Positions 47,226-57,370 of a stretch of 64,000 bases of DNA are shown piece by piece. Numbering within the stretch: the stretch's first letter is position 1; every line of letters starts with the position of its first letter. A model generated the notes under the pieces. That model saw nothing but the letters and a program-made list of their open reading frames with translations, did no database searches and was not told the origin of the DNA. Source of the DNA: Undibacterium paludis (GTDB taxonomy: Bacteria > Pseudomonadota > Gammaproteobacteria > Burkholderiales > Burkholderiaceae_D); the NCBI RefSeq assembly GCF_022568815.1, contig NZ_JAKZHX010000004.1, positions 186,001-250,000 of the forward strand, given 5' to 3'. A program made the position numbers and the translations under genes.

Positions 47226-47570
47226 ACAGGCCCGGTAGTTAATGAATGGATACAGGAAATGGATAGAAGCCGGTGACTGGAAATAACACGCCATCAGCAA
47301 TCGTCTTCATCTGTCGCCACAACGATATGTGTGCGATAACAAAAAAAGCAAATTCATTCCATAATTGCCATGTTTTTTTAATGGAGATTGATTTTTCCGC
47401 ATAAAAACACGAACCCTTAAAAATAGGTCAAACTAAGGGGAGTAAGGACTTTTATTGCAGGACAAATGCCTGCAAAAGATGAGCCCTTTAAAATCTGTAT
47501 TATTGAATCAGGATCACCCCAATCTGAAATGAAACCGCGCATTCCATCATCAATAGGCAAGGCAATACAA
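47226..47570. other. divergent promoter region
   Basis: 345 bp between the MutS-like and metallopeptidase genes; AT-rich with many T-tracts, no recognisable gene. If the earlier ATG (47466) of the metallopeptidase is used, the gap shrinks to about 240 bp. Confidence 0.5.
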
Positions 47571-48467
47571 ATGGCCTTGCAGCTGGATTTATTCAGTGAT
47601 TTTCTGGTGCCGGACAAATTGCGTCCCACCTCACCAGGTGCACCAGATTCACCGGGCGCTGCAAAGCGTGAAATACCAGTCATGGATAAACCCGGGCAGA
47701 CCGGGGCTGTGCCGCAGCCACCGTCGACCTATGTCAACACCAGCAACAAACGCAGAATCCTGATCCAGGATTATTTGCTCGAATATGACCTGCAACGTTC
47801 CAAACGCCGCAGCATAGGTTTTTTGATCAGTGAAGATGGCCTGCGCATCACTGCGCCGCGCTGGGTGACAATAGCAGATATAGAAACTGCCATACAGGAA
47901 AAGCAGGCCTGGATCCTGCGCAAGCTGACTGAAAGACGCGAACGCACACAGCGTCAGCTGGAACCCAGCATGCACTGGCGGGATGGCGCAAAACTGCCTT
48001 ACCTTGGTGGTGAGATCACCTTGCGGATTGCACCGGCTTCTGTCAGCGGCACCCATTTTGAAGCTGACCGTGCTGAACTGGTCATCAGCCTGCCTGTCGA
48101 CGCCGGTGAACAACAATTGAAAGACCGTGTACAGGCCTGGTTGCAGCAGGAGGCAAAACGTATATTCAATGAGCGCCTGCCAGTATTTGCGGAAAAACTC
48201 AATGTACGCTACCAGAGCATGAGTCTGTCATCGGCAAGTACCCGCTGGGGGTCGTGTACTTCGCAAGGCAGGATCAGGCTGAACTGGCGCCTGATTCATT
48301 TCTCGCCGATGATCATTGATTATGTGGTCGCACACGAACTTGCCCACTTGCGCGAAATGAATCACAGCCCACGCTTCTGGGCGACGGTGCAGTCCGTCTT
48401 CCCTGACTTTGAAACTGCACGCCATACCCTGCGCCAGCACGCGAGTTCTGACTTGCCGGCTTTTTAA
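47571..48467 (+). CDS. YgjP-type (DUF45/SprT-like) metallopeptidase
   Basis: 298 aa. M48-related YgjP-like domain at the C-terminus: HEXXH zinc motif in VVAHELAHLREMNHSPRFW (His, Glu, His and later His in NHSPRFW). Upstream lies the DUF45 core with RLNWRLIHFSPMIIDY and GSCTSQGRIRLNW. N-terminal ~70 residues are Pro/Ser-rich linker (LRPTSPGAPDSPGAA). Cytosolic zinc peptidase of the SprT/WSS1-like type. Starts at ATG 47571 (MALQLDLFSDF) look right by homology; ATG 47529 and 47466 remain possible. Confidence 0.85.
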   Translation: MALQLDLFSDFLVPDKLRPTSPGAPDSPGAAKREIPVMDKPGQTGAVPQPPSTYVNTSNKRRILIQDYLLEYDLQRSKRRSIGFLISEDGLRITAPRWVTIADIETAIQEKQAWILRKLTERRERTQRQLEPSMHWRDGAKLPYLGGEITLRIAPASVSGTHFEADRAELVISLPVDAGEQQLKDRVQAWLQQEAKRIFNERLPVFAEKLNVRYQSMSLSSASTRWGSCTSQGRIRLNWRLIHFSPMIIDYVVAHELAHLREMNHSPRFWATVQSVFPDFETARHTLRQHASSDLPAF

Positions 48468-48609
48468 ATTGAATACGAATGGCCGTACAAGCTATCCAAA
48501 CCAAGCTATAGAAACCGGTCCATCCATACAATAAATACCCTGCAAGAAAACATTCAGCAGGCTCGTTTTAACACAGAGTCATCCAAATTAAATTGTCCCC
48601 AGTTGTCAA

Positions 48610-49473
48610 TCAACGTACCTCGCAAATCAGGCTGCCCGCCTTATTGTCGCTATTGGTATTGTCCTGACTGACATTGACCGGGAAACCCCTTGGCGGATTA
48701 AACTGCATGCCAGGATTGTTCGGCAGAATGATGGGGGGCCGGTTAAAGCTGATAGCAAAACCAAACTGTCCCGTGGTGACATCAAGCAGGCCGGCATTGT
48801 TTTTCATGAAGATGGTGCCATCAAGAACCTGTACATACAAACCTGGCGCACGCCCCTGCCCTGCCCCCGGGGTTTCATCCGCAGCCAATTGCAGAGCCTG
48901 TATCGGTGCGATCGATGTACCGGCATCAGTATGGATGCTGCTATTGGCGACGGGGACTTTATCCAGCGCCGCCACCGTCGCCAGGTTGTAGGCTGCCAGA
49001 CTGTTTTCCGGTGGCACGTATTCCGCGATGAAGGTGGTACCACGTATGCCTATCGACGCCGTAGGTGTATTCAAGCCAAAACGTTCTTTATTGCGCTTGC
49101 CCAGCAAACCGGTGACAGCACGCAAGCCCCCCTTGATCAGGGTCATGGTGAAACCGTCGTTATTGGGTTTGTCTTCTTCAAATGAAAACTGGTCTATCTT
49201 GATCTGGCTATTGGGTCTCAAGACAATTTCACTATTGTCGGCAAACTTGATGCGGGCATACGTATCTTTTTCTGCAATCAGGGTATCCCCCTGCTCTACA
49301 TTCGATTGCAGCGCCAATACCTTGACCGCACCGTCGGCTTTTTTGGCGATCAACGGTCCGCTCAGATGCGTCACTGTTCCCGCAACCTGTGCAGCAGCGG
49401 CGAGCGCGCAGCTCAGGCACAGGGCAACAAGAAAGACGAACTTAATTGCAATAGAGTTTTTTATCACTGACAT
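48610..49473 (-). CDS. FecR domain protein of TPS locus
   Basis: 287 aa. Signal peptide (KFVFLVALCLSCALAAAAQ), then a FecR-type beta domain: GTVTHLSGPLI, TYARIKFADNSEIVLRPNSQIKIDQFSF and the hallmark FGLNTPTASIGIRGTTFIAEY. No membrane anchor or sigma-binding tail is present, so it is unlike the iron regulator FecR and is better viewed as a secreted or periplasmic FecR-domain protein. Its first 32 bp overlap the end of tpsA in another frame, which couples the two. The C-terminus is Pro/Asn rich (PPIILPNNPGMQFNPPRGFP) and ends with an LICEVR. Confidence 0.88.
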   Translation of the reverse strand: MSVIKNSIAIKFVFLVALCLSCALAAAAQVAGTVTHLSGPLIAKKADGAVKVLALQSNVEQGDTLIAEKDTYARIKFADNSEIVLRPNSQIKIDQFSFEEDKPNNDGFTMTLIKGGLRAVTGLLGKRNKERFGLNTPTASIGIRGTTFIAEYVPPENSLAAYNLATVAALDKVPVANSSIHTDAGTSIAPIQALQLAADETPGAGQGRAPGLYVQVLDGTIFMKNNAGLLDVTTGQFGFAISFNRPPIILPNNPGMQFNPPRGFPVNVSQDNTNSDNKAGSLICEVR

Positions 49474-52400
49474 TTTTTAATACTCCGTTGTCCCTGCTGC
49501 CGGCAAAACTGCTTTTTTGCTCAAACCTGGTTTCCCTGCCCGAATCACTGGCTCCGCTCTCGAAGAAATGATCGGGATTGCTGAGTGAATTCGTCATCGA
49601 CAGCGTGGAGCTGATGAAGTTGTTCAGGGCAAAATTGATCGTATTGTTCAAGACATTGCCAGTCCTCAGATCGCCTATAGGCAATACCAGGGTACAACCC
49701 AACAGGCCAGGATTGGCTGCACACTGTGCCTGCGTAGGCAGGATGGCAGCGCATCCGTTCAGGGCCGGATTGGCCGCGCAACTGGCCAGCGTAGGTAAGA
49801 CTACACTGCAACCAGGGGTGGCAGGGCTGGCGACACAAGTAGCGATGCTGGGTAGTATGGCGCTACAGCCAGCTGCAAATGGTGAAGCAATACAGGTGGC
49901 CAAAGTAGGCAATACAGCCGAGCATCCGGGCAAAGCAGGATTGGCCACACAGGCGGTCAAGCCTGGCAGGACTGCACTGCAACCTGCCGCGGACGGTGTC
50001 GCCGTACATGTTGCCAAAGTCGGCAAGACTACATTACATCCGGCCTGTGCCGGGTTGGCAGTGCAACTGGCCAGACTTGGCAATACTGCGCTGCATCCGG
50101 GTGTAGTCGGCGCTGCAGTACAGGTGGCCAGACCAGGCAAGACAACACTGCAACCTGGCAATCCGGGATTGGCAATACAACTGCTCAGGCCTGGCAACAC
50201 GACATTGCAACCTGGCAGGTTGGGTGTCGCTGTACAGGCTGTCAGTGTCGGCAAGACTGCACTGCAACCAGCCAGTGTCGGTGTTGCTATGCAAGTCGCT
50301 ATACCAGGCAACACTGCAGTACAGCCTGGCAGGCCAGGGTTGGCAACACAGGCGGCAAGTGTAGGCAGGATGGAACTGCAACCTGGCAAATTAGGATTGG
50401 CCGTACAGTTTGCCAGTGTTGGCAGTACCGCACTACACCCCGGCAGACTGGAGTTGGCCTGGCAAGCAGCCAGGGTAGGCAGCACACTGCTGCAACCAGC
50501 CAGGTTAGGACTGGCAGTACAGGCTGCCAAAGTCGGCAGAACCACACTACAGCCTGACAGATTAGGGTTAGCCTGACATGCAGCCAGGGTTGGCAGTACA
50601 CTGCTGCAACCGACCAGGGCAGGATTGGCTATACAGGCAGTTAATGTGGGCAGGACCGCGCTGCAACCGGACAAAGCTGGGTTGGCCTGGCAAGCGGCTA
50701 GGCTTGGCAAGACACTGCTGCAACCAGCCAGTGAAGGGTTACTGATACAGGCACTCAATGTCGGCAAAACAGCACTGCAACCTGCCAGGCTTGGCGTTGC
50801 AGTACATGCGGCCAGCGTCGGCAGGACAGCACTACAGCCAGCCAGACTGCTATTGCTGATACAGGCAGACAGTGTGGGCAGGACAGCGCTGCAACCTGGC
50901 AATGTCGGGGTGGCCGTGCAAGTGGCAATACTTGGCAACACTGCCGAGCAACCGGCAATGTTTGGTGAAACCAGGCACGCTGCCAATGCCGGCAGGACCA
51001 CGCTGCAGCCTGCCGTAGAAGGGCTGGCGGTACATTGTGTCAGGCTAGGCAGTACCACGCTGCAACCGACCTGGCTGGAATTGCTGATGCAGGAATTCAG
51101 GCTGGGCAATACCGAGCTGCATCCAGGTATGGCAGGATTGACCAGGCATGAAGACAAACTGGGCAGGACAGCACTGCAACCGGCCAGATTGGGGTTAGCC
51201 TGGCAGGCAGATGCGCTGGGCAAGACATAGCTACAATTAAAAAGACCAGGATTGGCTAAACAGGCACTCAGACTGGGCAACACTACACTGCAACCAGACA
51301 ACGTAGGTGAAGCCTGGCAAGCAGCGATGCTGGGCAGGACGACGCTGCAACCTGCCAGTTCCGGATTGGACATGCATGACGCCAGGCTTGGCAATACAGA
51401 ACTGCAGCCCGCCAGGGACGGATTGGCAATACATTGCGACAGCGTTGGCAAACTGACAGAAGCATTCAGGAACTCTTGCTTGGTTACAGGGCCAGTCCCT
51501 ACCGAGCTGGGGTTGGCAATGACAATTGAGTCCCCTGCCTTGAGCAGTATATTACCCGTGGTATTTACCACACCGGTAGAGCTTATCGTCAGCTTGTCAG
51601 CAGTACTGCCAGTTGCGCCAGCTTCCAGTGTGATATTGCCGCCGTTTGCGCTGGCAACCGTACCATTCACCGTCAACGGGCTATGTGCGACCAGACTGAT
51701 GTTGCCAGCCTTGCTGCGCACTGAATCAGTACTGTCGAGGGTAATGGCGCCGGTATTATCGATCAGTATGTTACCCGTACTGCCGGCACTGCTTTGCTGC
51801 ACATTGCGGATATTCAACGCACCGGTGTTCTTGATATTGATATCTGTATTTGAACCTGTATTATTGGCCAGCAACACAGGCACAGCGGTTTTAAGACCAG
51901 TTCCGTTGCCTATGCCGCCGCTGGCTGTTGCATCAAGCGCCCCACCGCTCAGCACGCTGCCGCCGGACTGGCTGATGGCCCCATTGGGTGCTGACAGGGT
52001 AGTGGTAGCCGTGCCGGAATTGACATTGGCCCCCAGAGCGATATTGCCGCTATTGGCAGTCAGGTACAAGTTACCTGCAGTAGCAATACCAGAGAGGCTA
52101 TAGGTACTGGAACCATTACCTCCGCTCAAAGTCGTGACATTGATACCCTGACCATTTACCAGACTCAGACCAGCATTAGTTTTGGCAGCCAGATTGCTGA
52201 TCATGTTCGTACCATTGAGGGTAACGCTGCTACCGGCAACGATACCCAGATCCTGCACCGTGATAGGGTTGACCTGCGTAATATCACTACCTGTCAACAA
52301 ACCTATGCGTGTTGTTGTCAGATGCTTGATATCAGTAATTGCACTGGTATTGGTATCCGTGATGCCAACTACAGATATGGGGCCGGATGCATTGCCCGCA

Positions 52401-55400
52401 TCTCCGCTGCCTATCGCAATATTGGCTGCACTGACCTTGTACAGATTGGTCACACTGAGGCAAGGTGAAGAAGTACAGGTACCTGAGCCTATCGTAATAG
52501 CCCGCCCAGAGGTAAATGGGCGTATGCCAACATCTCCCGCAGTGACACCGCCCGGTCCGCCCAGCGAAAGCTGGTCGGCAATGAAGCCCACCTTGCCGGT
52601 ACCTGCATTGACATTGTCAGAGACCGTCAGCGTGCCAGTACCAGAACTGACCGTCACCGACTGGTTATTGGTCGTAATACCAGTGATAGCAGCGAGATTT
52701 GAGATATTGAGATTGCCCGAACTATAAATATTCAGACTGCCGGTACCGAGACCGGAAGGATTGAGGTCAGCGGCCAGCGAACTGAAACTGTTGCCCGTAT
52801 TAGCCAGATTGACCGCCCCCTTGGTCTGCAAGGCCAGACCACCTGTCGTGATTGGGTTGCTTGCGGCCTGACTGATACCGGATACGGAATCAGATATGAG
52901 CTTGACACTTGATGGCGCATTGATGCCGCTGTATCCATCAACCGTAGAAATATTAATAGGATTGCTTGAACGATAAAAGAAACTGCCTGTGCTGGCGGAG
53001 CCGGAGATGACACCAATGAAGTTTGCTTCAGTCAGGCTGACACTGTAACCTCGCGCCTGCACGGCACTGGCACCATCTATGGTGGCCCCTGCTTGCTGCG
53101 TGATGGTATTGCCAGAATTCAGGGTCAGTGAAGTATTGATATTCTGCAGAGCCCCACCAGAACCGGAACCCATGGCACCTTTGATATCTATGGCGCCGCC
53201 AGCCATTGAACCTATCTTCAAGCGCGTCGCCGTAATGCGGTTCAATTCAGCAGCAGATAATTCCAGTGTGCTGGCTGTCAGATTGGTCGCCACTGTCGCC
53301 AAGTGTATGCTGCTCCCCCCTGCATTCGGCTGCAATATCACAGAACCTGAGCCCGCATTGACATTACCAAGCAAATCCATCTTGTCAGACTGTAGGGAAA
53401 CATTTGCGCCAGAACTGTTGATCTGTGCACCAGACGCTGTACTGGTCAGGGCATCAGCATCAGAGGCGGACAGGCTGACCGTACCGCCCGTGCTGACAAT
53501 ATTACCGCCTGCAAACTGATTGATGCCGCCTGCACCATTCACTGAAATCAGCCCGTTATTGGTAATAACGGGTGCATTGAGTTCAACGGCAAAAGTTGTC
53601 GGTGAACTCAAGTATATCGCCTGGCCTGCGGTCTGTTGTTTAATGCCGTAACCGGTAGCACCGACGTCACCAACGACAAGATTGGCGCCGCTACTGGTAA
53701 TGCGAATATCGCCACTACCGGTATTCAAGGCATTCACTTTTGCCGCCTTGACTACCATATTGTCGGTGGGATTGGTACCATGCAGACCAGTGGCGGCAAT
53801 CAGCTTCAGGTCGTTGGCATAAATAATTGTTCCGTTGAGCTGGGTTACGTCAGTACCCGCAGTGATCGTGACATTCGCATTCGCCGCAGAGTTGCCGCGT
53901 GCATCGACACCACCAGAACCGAGACTGACAAAACCACTACTATTAATAGTAATGTTGCCGCCAGCCCCAGTCGTCCCTGGTGTCGTCAACAGAGTTTTGG
54001 TTGTAGTATTACCGCTGGAGTTCAAACTGATCGTCCCGCCATTTGTGGTCAGCTTCGCAACCGAAATATCGGCGGCCTGCGGCGACACGGCTGACCCGGC
54101 CTGCAGGCTGATGCTGCCGGTACCGGCAGTCTTGAATTCAAGATTGGGGTCAGCTCCCGTCAGATTGATGCCCCGTGTGGCACTGATATCAGTAGAAGCA
54201 TTGCGGGTTCGCAGCGTGAGGTTTGAATTGGCAGGAAGATTGATCACACTGCCAAAGAAGGTGCCACTGGTGTCAATATAATTGCTTGCTTCCAGGATGA
54301 TGTTAGTACCTGGCGTCAGTCCCTGAAGCTCAGACTGGTATACGGTCGTTGGACTGCCATCAGCAAAATTGATCGTGCCTATCGCTGATCCCTGGAAGGT
54401 ACTGGTACCATCTGAAGCACCATCACCAGTGCCGCCAGCGATGGTGATTGATGCAGGGTCAAGTAATAGAGTACCGTTCTTGCCGCGCGGAGAACTGACA
54501 TTTACTTTGGCATGAAAATCCAGAGTCTGCTTACCGGAGGTTTCGACAAAGCCGCCATTGCCCCCCTGTACACCGCCGCGTGCAGAAATACTGCCATTTA
54601 CCCGTGTCAACTCATCCGACCAGACGATGACCTTGCCACCATCTCCTGCGGACAAGGCGTCAGCACTGATTTTCGCATCAATCGCCACAAAGGCACGTTT
54701 GGCATTCATCACACCAGGGTTGTCGCCGTGATAGTCGCCGCCTAGCAGTACCTGACCACCGCCCGTATTGCCGCTGGCATCCACCTCGGCATTACCGGCC
54801 AGTGCTACACGCTGCCCGAGTATCTGGATGTCACCGCCCTTGCCTGCCGAAGTCGCCGAGGTGCGGCTGCCGCTGTCAAGTATTGTATCCTGGCTGGCCT
54901 TGAAGTAAATTTTTCCATTTGCGCCAACAACAGCGCTATCAGCACTGACCAGACCACGCTGGCTGATCAGTGCGCCATAAATACCGATTCTGCCTCCTTG
55001 CGATATCACCTGCCCCAGGTTGACAATCTGGTTATTGTCGGCACTGACAACCACATGCACATCGGGATTGGCAGAGTCAACCAGTTTGACCGAGCGCCCG
55101 GCCGCCAGCAATACCTCACCATTTGGCGAAGTGATGATGCCGTTGTTTTCTACATCAGGTGCAATCAGATAAACATGGCCACCGGCATTCGTCGTGATGG
55201 CGCCCTGGTTTGTCACCTTGCCAGCTTGTGCACCCGCTTCAAAATTCAGCTTGCCGGCCTTGAAGTCGGCATCGCTCATGCCCAGGCTGGATACAGTCAG
55301 GCCATTGACATCAACCTGCGCTCCTTTTCCAAACAGCACCCCATTGGGATTGATCAGAAACACCCGGCCATTCGATTGCAGGGCGCCCAGTATCTGGGAC

Positions 55401-55741
55401 GGATTCTGTCCAGTGACACGATTAAGCACCGCACTGTTTGCATTCTCTTGTATGAAGCGCGTTATCTCACCGCTGTCGATGGAAAAATCCTGCCAGTTGA
55501 TGATGGCGCCCGGTGTATTGGTGATCGTGAACAGGTTGCCATTCTTGTTGAATATCACCTTGCCATTAACGACCTGCGGGCCAACCGGATTGGCCATCGC
55601 CCCAGACAACACAAAACAGCTGGCCAGCAGCACAGGTAACAACCTGGGCGTCATGGGGATTAGGCGTGATAACAAGCCAGGTTTCAGGTTCGGGCACAAT
55701 GCAGATTCAGTGTGGGCGAACAGATTGATTTCTTTCCTCAT
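49442..55741 (-). CDS. TpsA filamentous haemagglutinin-like exoprotein with Cys repeats
   Basis: 2099 aa, the exoprotein of a two-partner secretion system. Extended signal peptide (1-50, cleavage after AMA) followed by the TPS/haemagglutinin activity domain (~55-180) with NPNGVLFG at 131-138. A beta-helical passenger of Thr/Ser/Asn/Gly repeats runs to ~1400 and has almost no Cys. Residues 1431-2019 are 31 tandem 19-residue repeats with consensus LPTLxxCxANPxLxGCSxV. An 80-residue tail ends in LYCN. The start is ATG 55741, preceded by AGGAAG; the ATG at 55753 has a weaker context. Co-transcribed with tpsB and fecR. Function of the repeats is unknown. Confidence 0.93.
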   Translation of the reverse strand: MRKEINLFAHTESALCPNLKPGLLSRLIPMTPRLLPVLLASCFVLSGAMANPVGPQVVNGKVIFNKNGNLFTITNTPGAIINWQDFSIDSGEITRFIQENANSAVLNRVTGQNPSQILGALQSNGRVFLINPNGVLFGKGAQVDVNGLTVSSLGMSDADFKAGKLNFEAGAQAGKVTNQGAITTNAGGHVYLIAPDVENNGIITSPNGEVLLAAGRSVKLVDSANPDVHVVVSADNNQIVNLGQVISQGGRIGIYGALISQRGLVSADSAVVGANGKIYFKASQDTILDSGSRTSATSAGKGGDIQILGQRVALAGNAEVDASGNTGGGQVLLGGDYHGDNPGVMNAKRAFVAIDAKISADALSAGDGGKVIVWSDELTRVNGSISARGGVQGGNGGFVETSGKQTLDFHAKVNVSSPRGKNGTLLLDPASITIAGGTGDGASDGTSTFQGSAIGTINFADGSPTTVYQSELQGLTPGTNIILEASNYIDTSGTFFGSVINLPANSNLTLRTRNASTDISATRGINLTGADPNLEFKTAGTGSISLQAGSAVSPQAADISVAKLTTNGGTISLNSSGNTTTKTLLTTPGTTGAGGNITINSSGFVSLGSGGVDARGNSAANANVTITAGTDVTQLNGTIIYANDLKLIAATGLHGTNPTDNMVVKAAKVNALNTGSGDIRITSSGANLVVGDVGATGYGIKQQTAGQAIYLSSPTTFAVELNAPVITNNGLISVNGAGGINQFAGGNIVSTGGTVSLSASDADALTSTASGAQINSSGANVSLQSDKMDLLGNVNAGSGSVILQPNAGGSSIHLATVATNLTASTLELSAAELNRITATRLKIGSMAGGAIDIKGAMGSGSGGALQNINTSLTLNSGNTITQQAGATIDGASAVQARGYSVSLTEANFIGVISGSASTGSFFYRSSNPINISTVDGYSGINAPSSVKLISDSVSGISQAASNPITTGGLALQTKGAVNLANTGNSFSSLAADLNPSGLGTGSLNIYSSGNLNISNLAAITGITTNNQSVTVSSGTGTLTVSDNVNAGTGKVGFIADQLSLGGPGGVTAGDVGIRPFTSGRAITIGSGTCTSSPCLSVTNLYKVSAANIAIGSGDAGNASGPISVVGITDTNTSAITDIKHLTTTRIGLLTGSDITQVNPITVQDLGIVAGSSVTLNGTNMISNLAAKTNAGLSLVNGQGINVTTLSGGNGSSTYSLSGIATAGNLYLTANSGNIALGANVNSGTATTTLSAPNGAISQSGGSVLSGGALDATASGGIGNGTGLKTAVPVLLANNTGSNTDINIKNTGALNIRNVQQSSAGSTGNILIDNTGAITLDSTDSVRSKAGNISLVAHSPLTVNGTVASANGGNITLEAGATGSTADKLTISSTGVVNTTGNILLKAGDSIVIANPSSVGTGPVTKQEFLNASVSLPTLSQCIANPSLAGCSSVLPSLASCMSNPELAGCSVVLPSIAACQASPTLSGCSVVLPSLSACLANPGLFNCSYVLPSASACQANPNLAGCSAVLPSLSSCLVNPAIPGCSSVLPSLNSCISNSSQVGCSVVLPSLTQCTASPSTAGCSVVLPALAACLVSPNIAGCSAVLPSIATCTATPTLPGCSAVLPTLSACISNSSLAGCSAVLPTLAACTATPSLAGCSAVLPTLSACISNPSLAGCSSVLPSLAACQANPALSGCSAVLPTLTACIANPALVGCSSVLPTLAACQANPNLSGCSVVLPTLAACTASPNLAGCSSVLPTLAACQANSSLPGCSAVLPTLANCTANPNLPGCSSILPTLAACVANPGLPGCTAVLPGIATCIATPTLAGCSAVLPTLTACTATPNLPGCNVVLPGLSSCIANPGLPGCSVVLPGLATCTAAPTTPGCSAVLPSLASCTANPAQAGCNVVLPTLATCTATPSAAGCSAVLPGLTACVANPALPGCSAVLPTLATCIASPFAAGCSAILPSIATCVASPATPGCSVVLPTLASCAANPALNGCAAILPTQAQCAANPGLLGCTLVLPIGDLRTGNVLNNTINFALNNFISSTLSMTNSLSNPDHFFESGASDSGRETRFEQKSSFAGSRDNGVLKNVSDKKLYCN
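49685..51451. repeat. 31 x 57-bp repeats encoding Cys-ladder
   Basis: Coding repeats of 57 bp (19 codons) without interruption, each with two Cys: Cys at repeat positions 7 and 16, so gaps alternate between 8 and 9 residues. Divergent at DNA level (no identical neighbours over the whole unit), but units 11 and 13 and 14-18 are close, hinting at unequal recombination. Starts at LPTLSQCIANP and ends at LPTQAQCAANPGLLGCTLV. Confidence 0.97.
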
Positions 55742-55756
55742 GCTCTTCCTCATCGA

Positions 55757-57370
55757 TCAGTAGTTGACGCCAAGCCTGACATGCAGGCGCCTGTCGTCTT
55801 TACTCAATTCATCCGGTGAACGCAAGCCTTTGCCATAATCCATCTGCAAGGACATCATCCTCGACATCGCCAGGCGAAAGCCTATACCCACACTGGCAAT
55901 CGAAGCTGAAGCCTGCTCACCGGGCAAGGCTTTGTTACGTGAAACGTGAGCCATATCATAAAAACCCAGCAACTGGCACTGTGTAAAACTGGATGTGAAA
56001 CCTGCACACAGATTTGGTGTATAAATCTCACCGCTGAACAGGGTGCCATAATCATTTGCCAGTGCACGTTCGGTAAAGCCGCGTACACTGCTGGCACCAC
56101 CGGCGCCGAATTGCTCACCGGGCACCAGACTGTCACTGGTATATTGTCCGCTCAAGGTCAACTTCAGCTGCCAGGCGGCCGGCAATACCCTGCTATAGCC
56201 AGCACCATAACGGAGTATGCTGTACCCTGCTTTGGCGCCGCTGCGTACCTTCAGAAAATCTTCGGTCTTGCCTTTTTCTCCACCGGGGATATTGTGCACG
56301 GCAGTCAGGTAAAAACTGGTTTCGCCAGTGGTTGAGCTCACATTGCCGGAATAGGTCAGGCTGAGCGGATGCACAGTCACATCATTGCCCAGTTGTATGC
56401 CCTGCAGGGCCACATTATTCTTGAAAGCCTTGTAATCCAGACCCAGGCTAAGGCGGGAATCAAAATCTTCGCTGCGGCCAAGACTGTAGTTATAACGGGT
56501 ACCAAACACCGAGCCACGACCACTGACTGCCAGGTCAAAAATACCGGCGGCCACTGAGCCGGAATCGACATTCGAGTAGCTCGCATAGACATCGACAGAA
56601 TCACCGCGCGCATAGACAGGCAAATGATAGCCGACGCCAAGCACACTGTATTTGCTGGGCTTTTGCAGGGTAGTCGTATATTGCAGGCTCAGCACATCAT
56701 CGTTACCGCTGATGTTTGCATGCTGGAACAATAAACCGAGGTGCGATTTACCCGTATTGCTGTCGCCAGCATTGTCGAGGTTGGCGCCGACAGCCCAGGG
56801 TTTGTTATCCACCACATTCAGGACAGCATTGACCTCACCTTCCTTACTGGCGGTTTCAAACTGCAAATTGGTTTTCTTGGCCGGATTTTCATTGGCCAGC
56901 TTGAGGCTGTTCGACAGCACCTTGATGTTCGGCGTATCGCCTTCACGCAATTGCGGCAGGCTGCGGCGTACATTATCGCTGTCAAAATTCTTGTTGCCCT
57001 TGACGCTGATACTGCCTATACGCGCCTGCACAACGACGAATTTGACAACACCCTGATTAAGTTCCTGCTCTGGCAAGACCACTTGCACCAGGCCGTAGCC
57101 TTTCTGGTGATAAGCTTTTTCCAGCGTTTCCAGCGCTTTTTGCACATCGGCAAAGCTACGATTTTTCCCGGTATAGGGGGTCAGCAACTCATTGATCACA
57201 GTTGCCGGAAGTAAATCATTGCCTTTGACGTCATAGCGACTGACCTCAAATCTGCCGATCACACTGTCAGTATCTTGCGCTGACACCGGTTGACCGAACC
57301 CACATGTCAGTGCCAATAACAGACTGACAGTAAAACAAGGTCTGGAATACTTGCTCTTCAATGATCTCAT
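55757..57370 (-). CDS. TpsB outer membrane transporter (ShlB/FhaC family)
   Basis: 537 aa. Signal peptide, POTRA modules (ISVKGNKNFDSDNVRRSLPQL belongs to the second) and a 16-strand Omp85-type barrel. The L6-loop signature VRGF is in GASSVRGFTERALANDYG, and the barrel ends in an aromatic C-terminal Tyr (VRLGVNY), a classic outer membrane assembly signal. It translocates TpsA, encoded 15 bp downstream, through the outer membrane. ATG 57370 follows GGGAAA. First gene of tpsB-tpsA-fecR. No short linker helix before POTRA1 is evident beyond the early region. Confidence 0.95.
   Translation of the reverse strand: MRSLKSKYSRPCFTVSLLLALTCGFGQPVSAQDTDSVIGRFEVSRYDVKGNDLLPATVINELLTPYTGKNRSFADVQKALETLEKAYHQKGYGLVQVVLPEQELNQGVVKFVVVQARIGSISVKGNKNFDSDNVRRSLPQLREGDTPNIKVLSNSLKLANENPAKKTNLQFETASKEGEVNAVLNVVDNKPWAVGANLDNAGDSNTGKSHLGLLFQHANISGNDDVLSLQYTTTLQKPSKYSVLGVGYHLPVYARGDSVDVYASYSNVDSGSVAAGIFDLAVSGRGSVFGTRYNYSLGRSEDFDSRLSLGLDYKAFKNNVALQGIQLGNDVTVHPLSLTYSGNVSSTTGETSFYLTAVHNIPGGEKGKTEDFLKVRSGAKAGYSILRYGAGYSRVLPAAWQLKLTLSGQYTSDSLVPGEQFGAGGASSVRGFTERALANDYGTLFSGEIYTPNLCAGFTSSFTQCQLLGFYDMAHVSRNKALPGEQASASIASVGIGFRLAMSRMMSLQMDYGKGLRSPDELSKDDRRLHVRLGVNY

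Noticed and set aside
49685-51451. Possible CRISPR array (57-bp period)
   Set aside because: The period is coding and in frame in a 2,099-residue protein; units diverge throughout with no constant repeat and variable spacer.
49578-52103. Three long plus-strand open frames (332, 201 and 283 codons) antisense to tpsA
   Set aside because: They are forced by the codon bias of the Cys repeats: the reverse frame lacks stops. They have repeats without a signal or domain and the minus frame explains all of the pattern.
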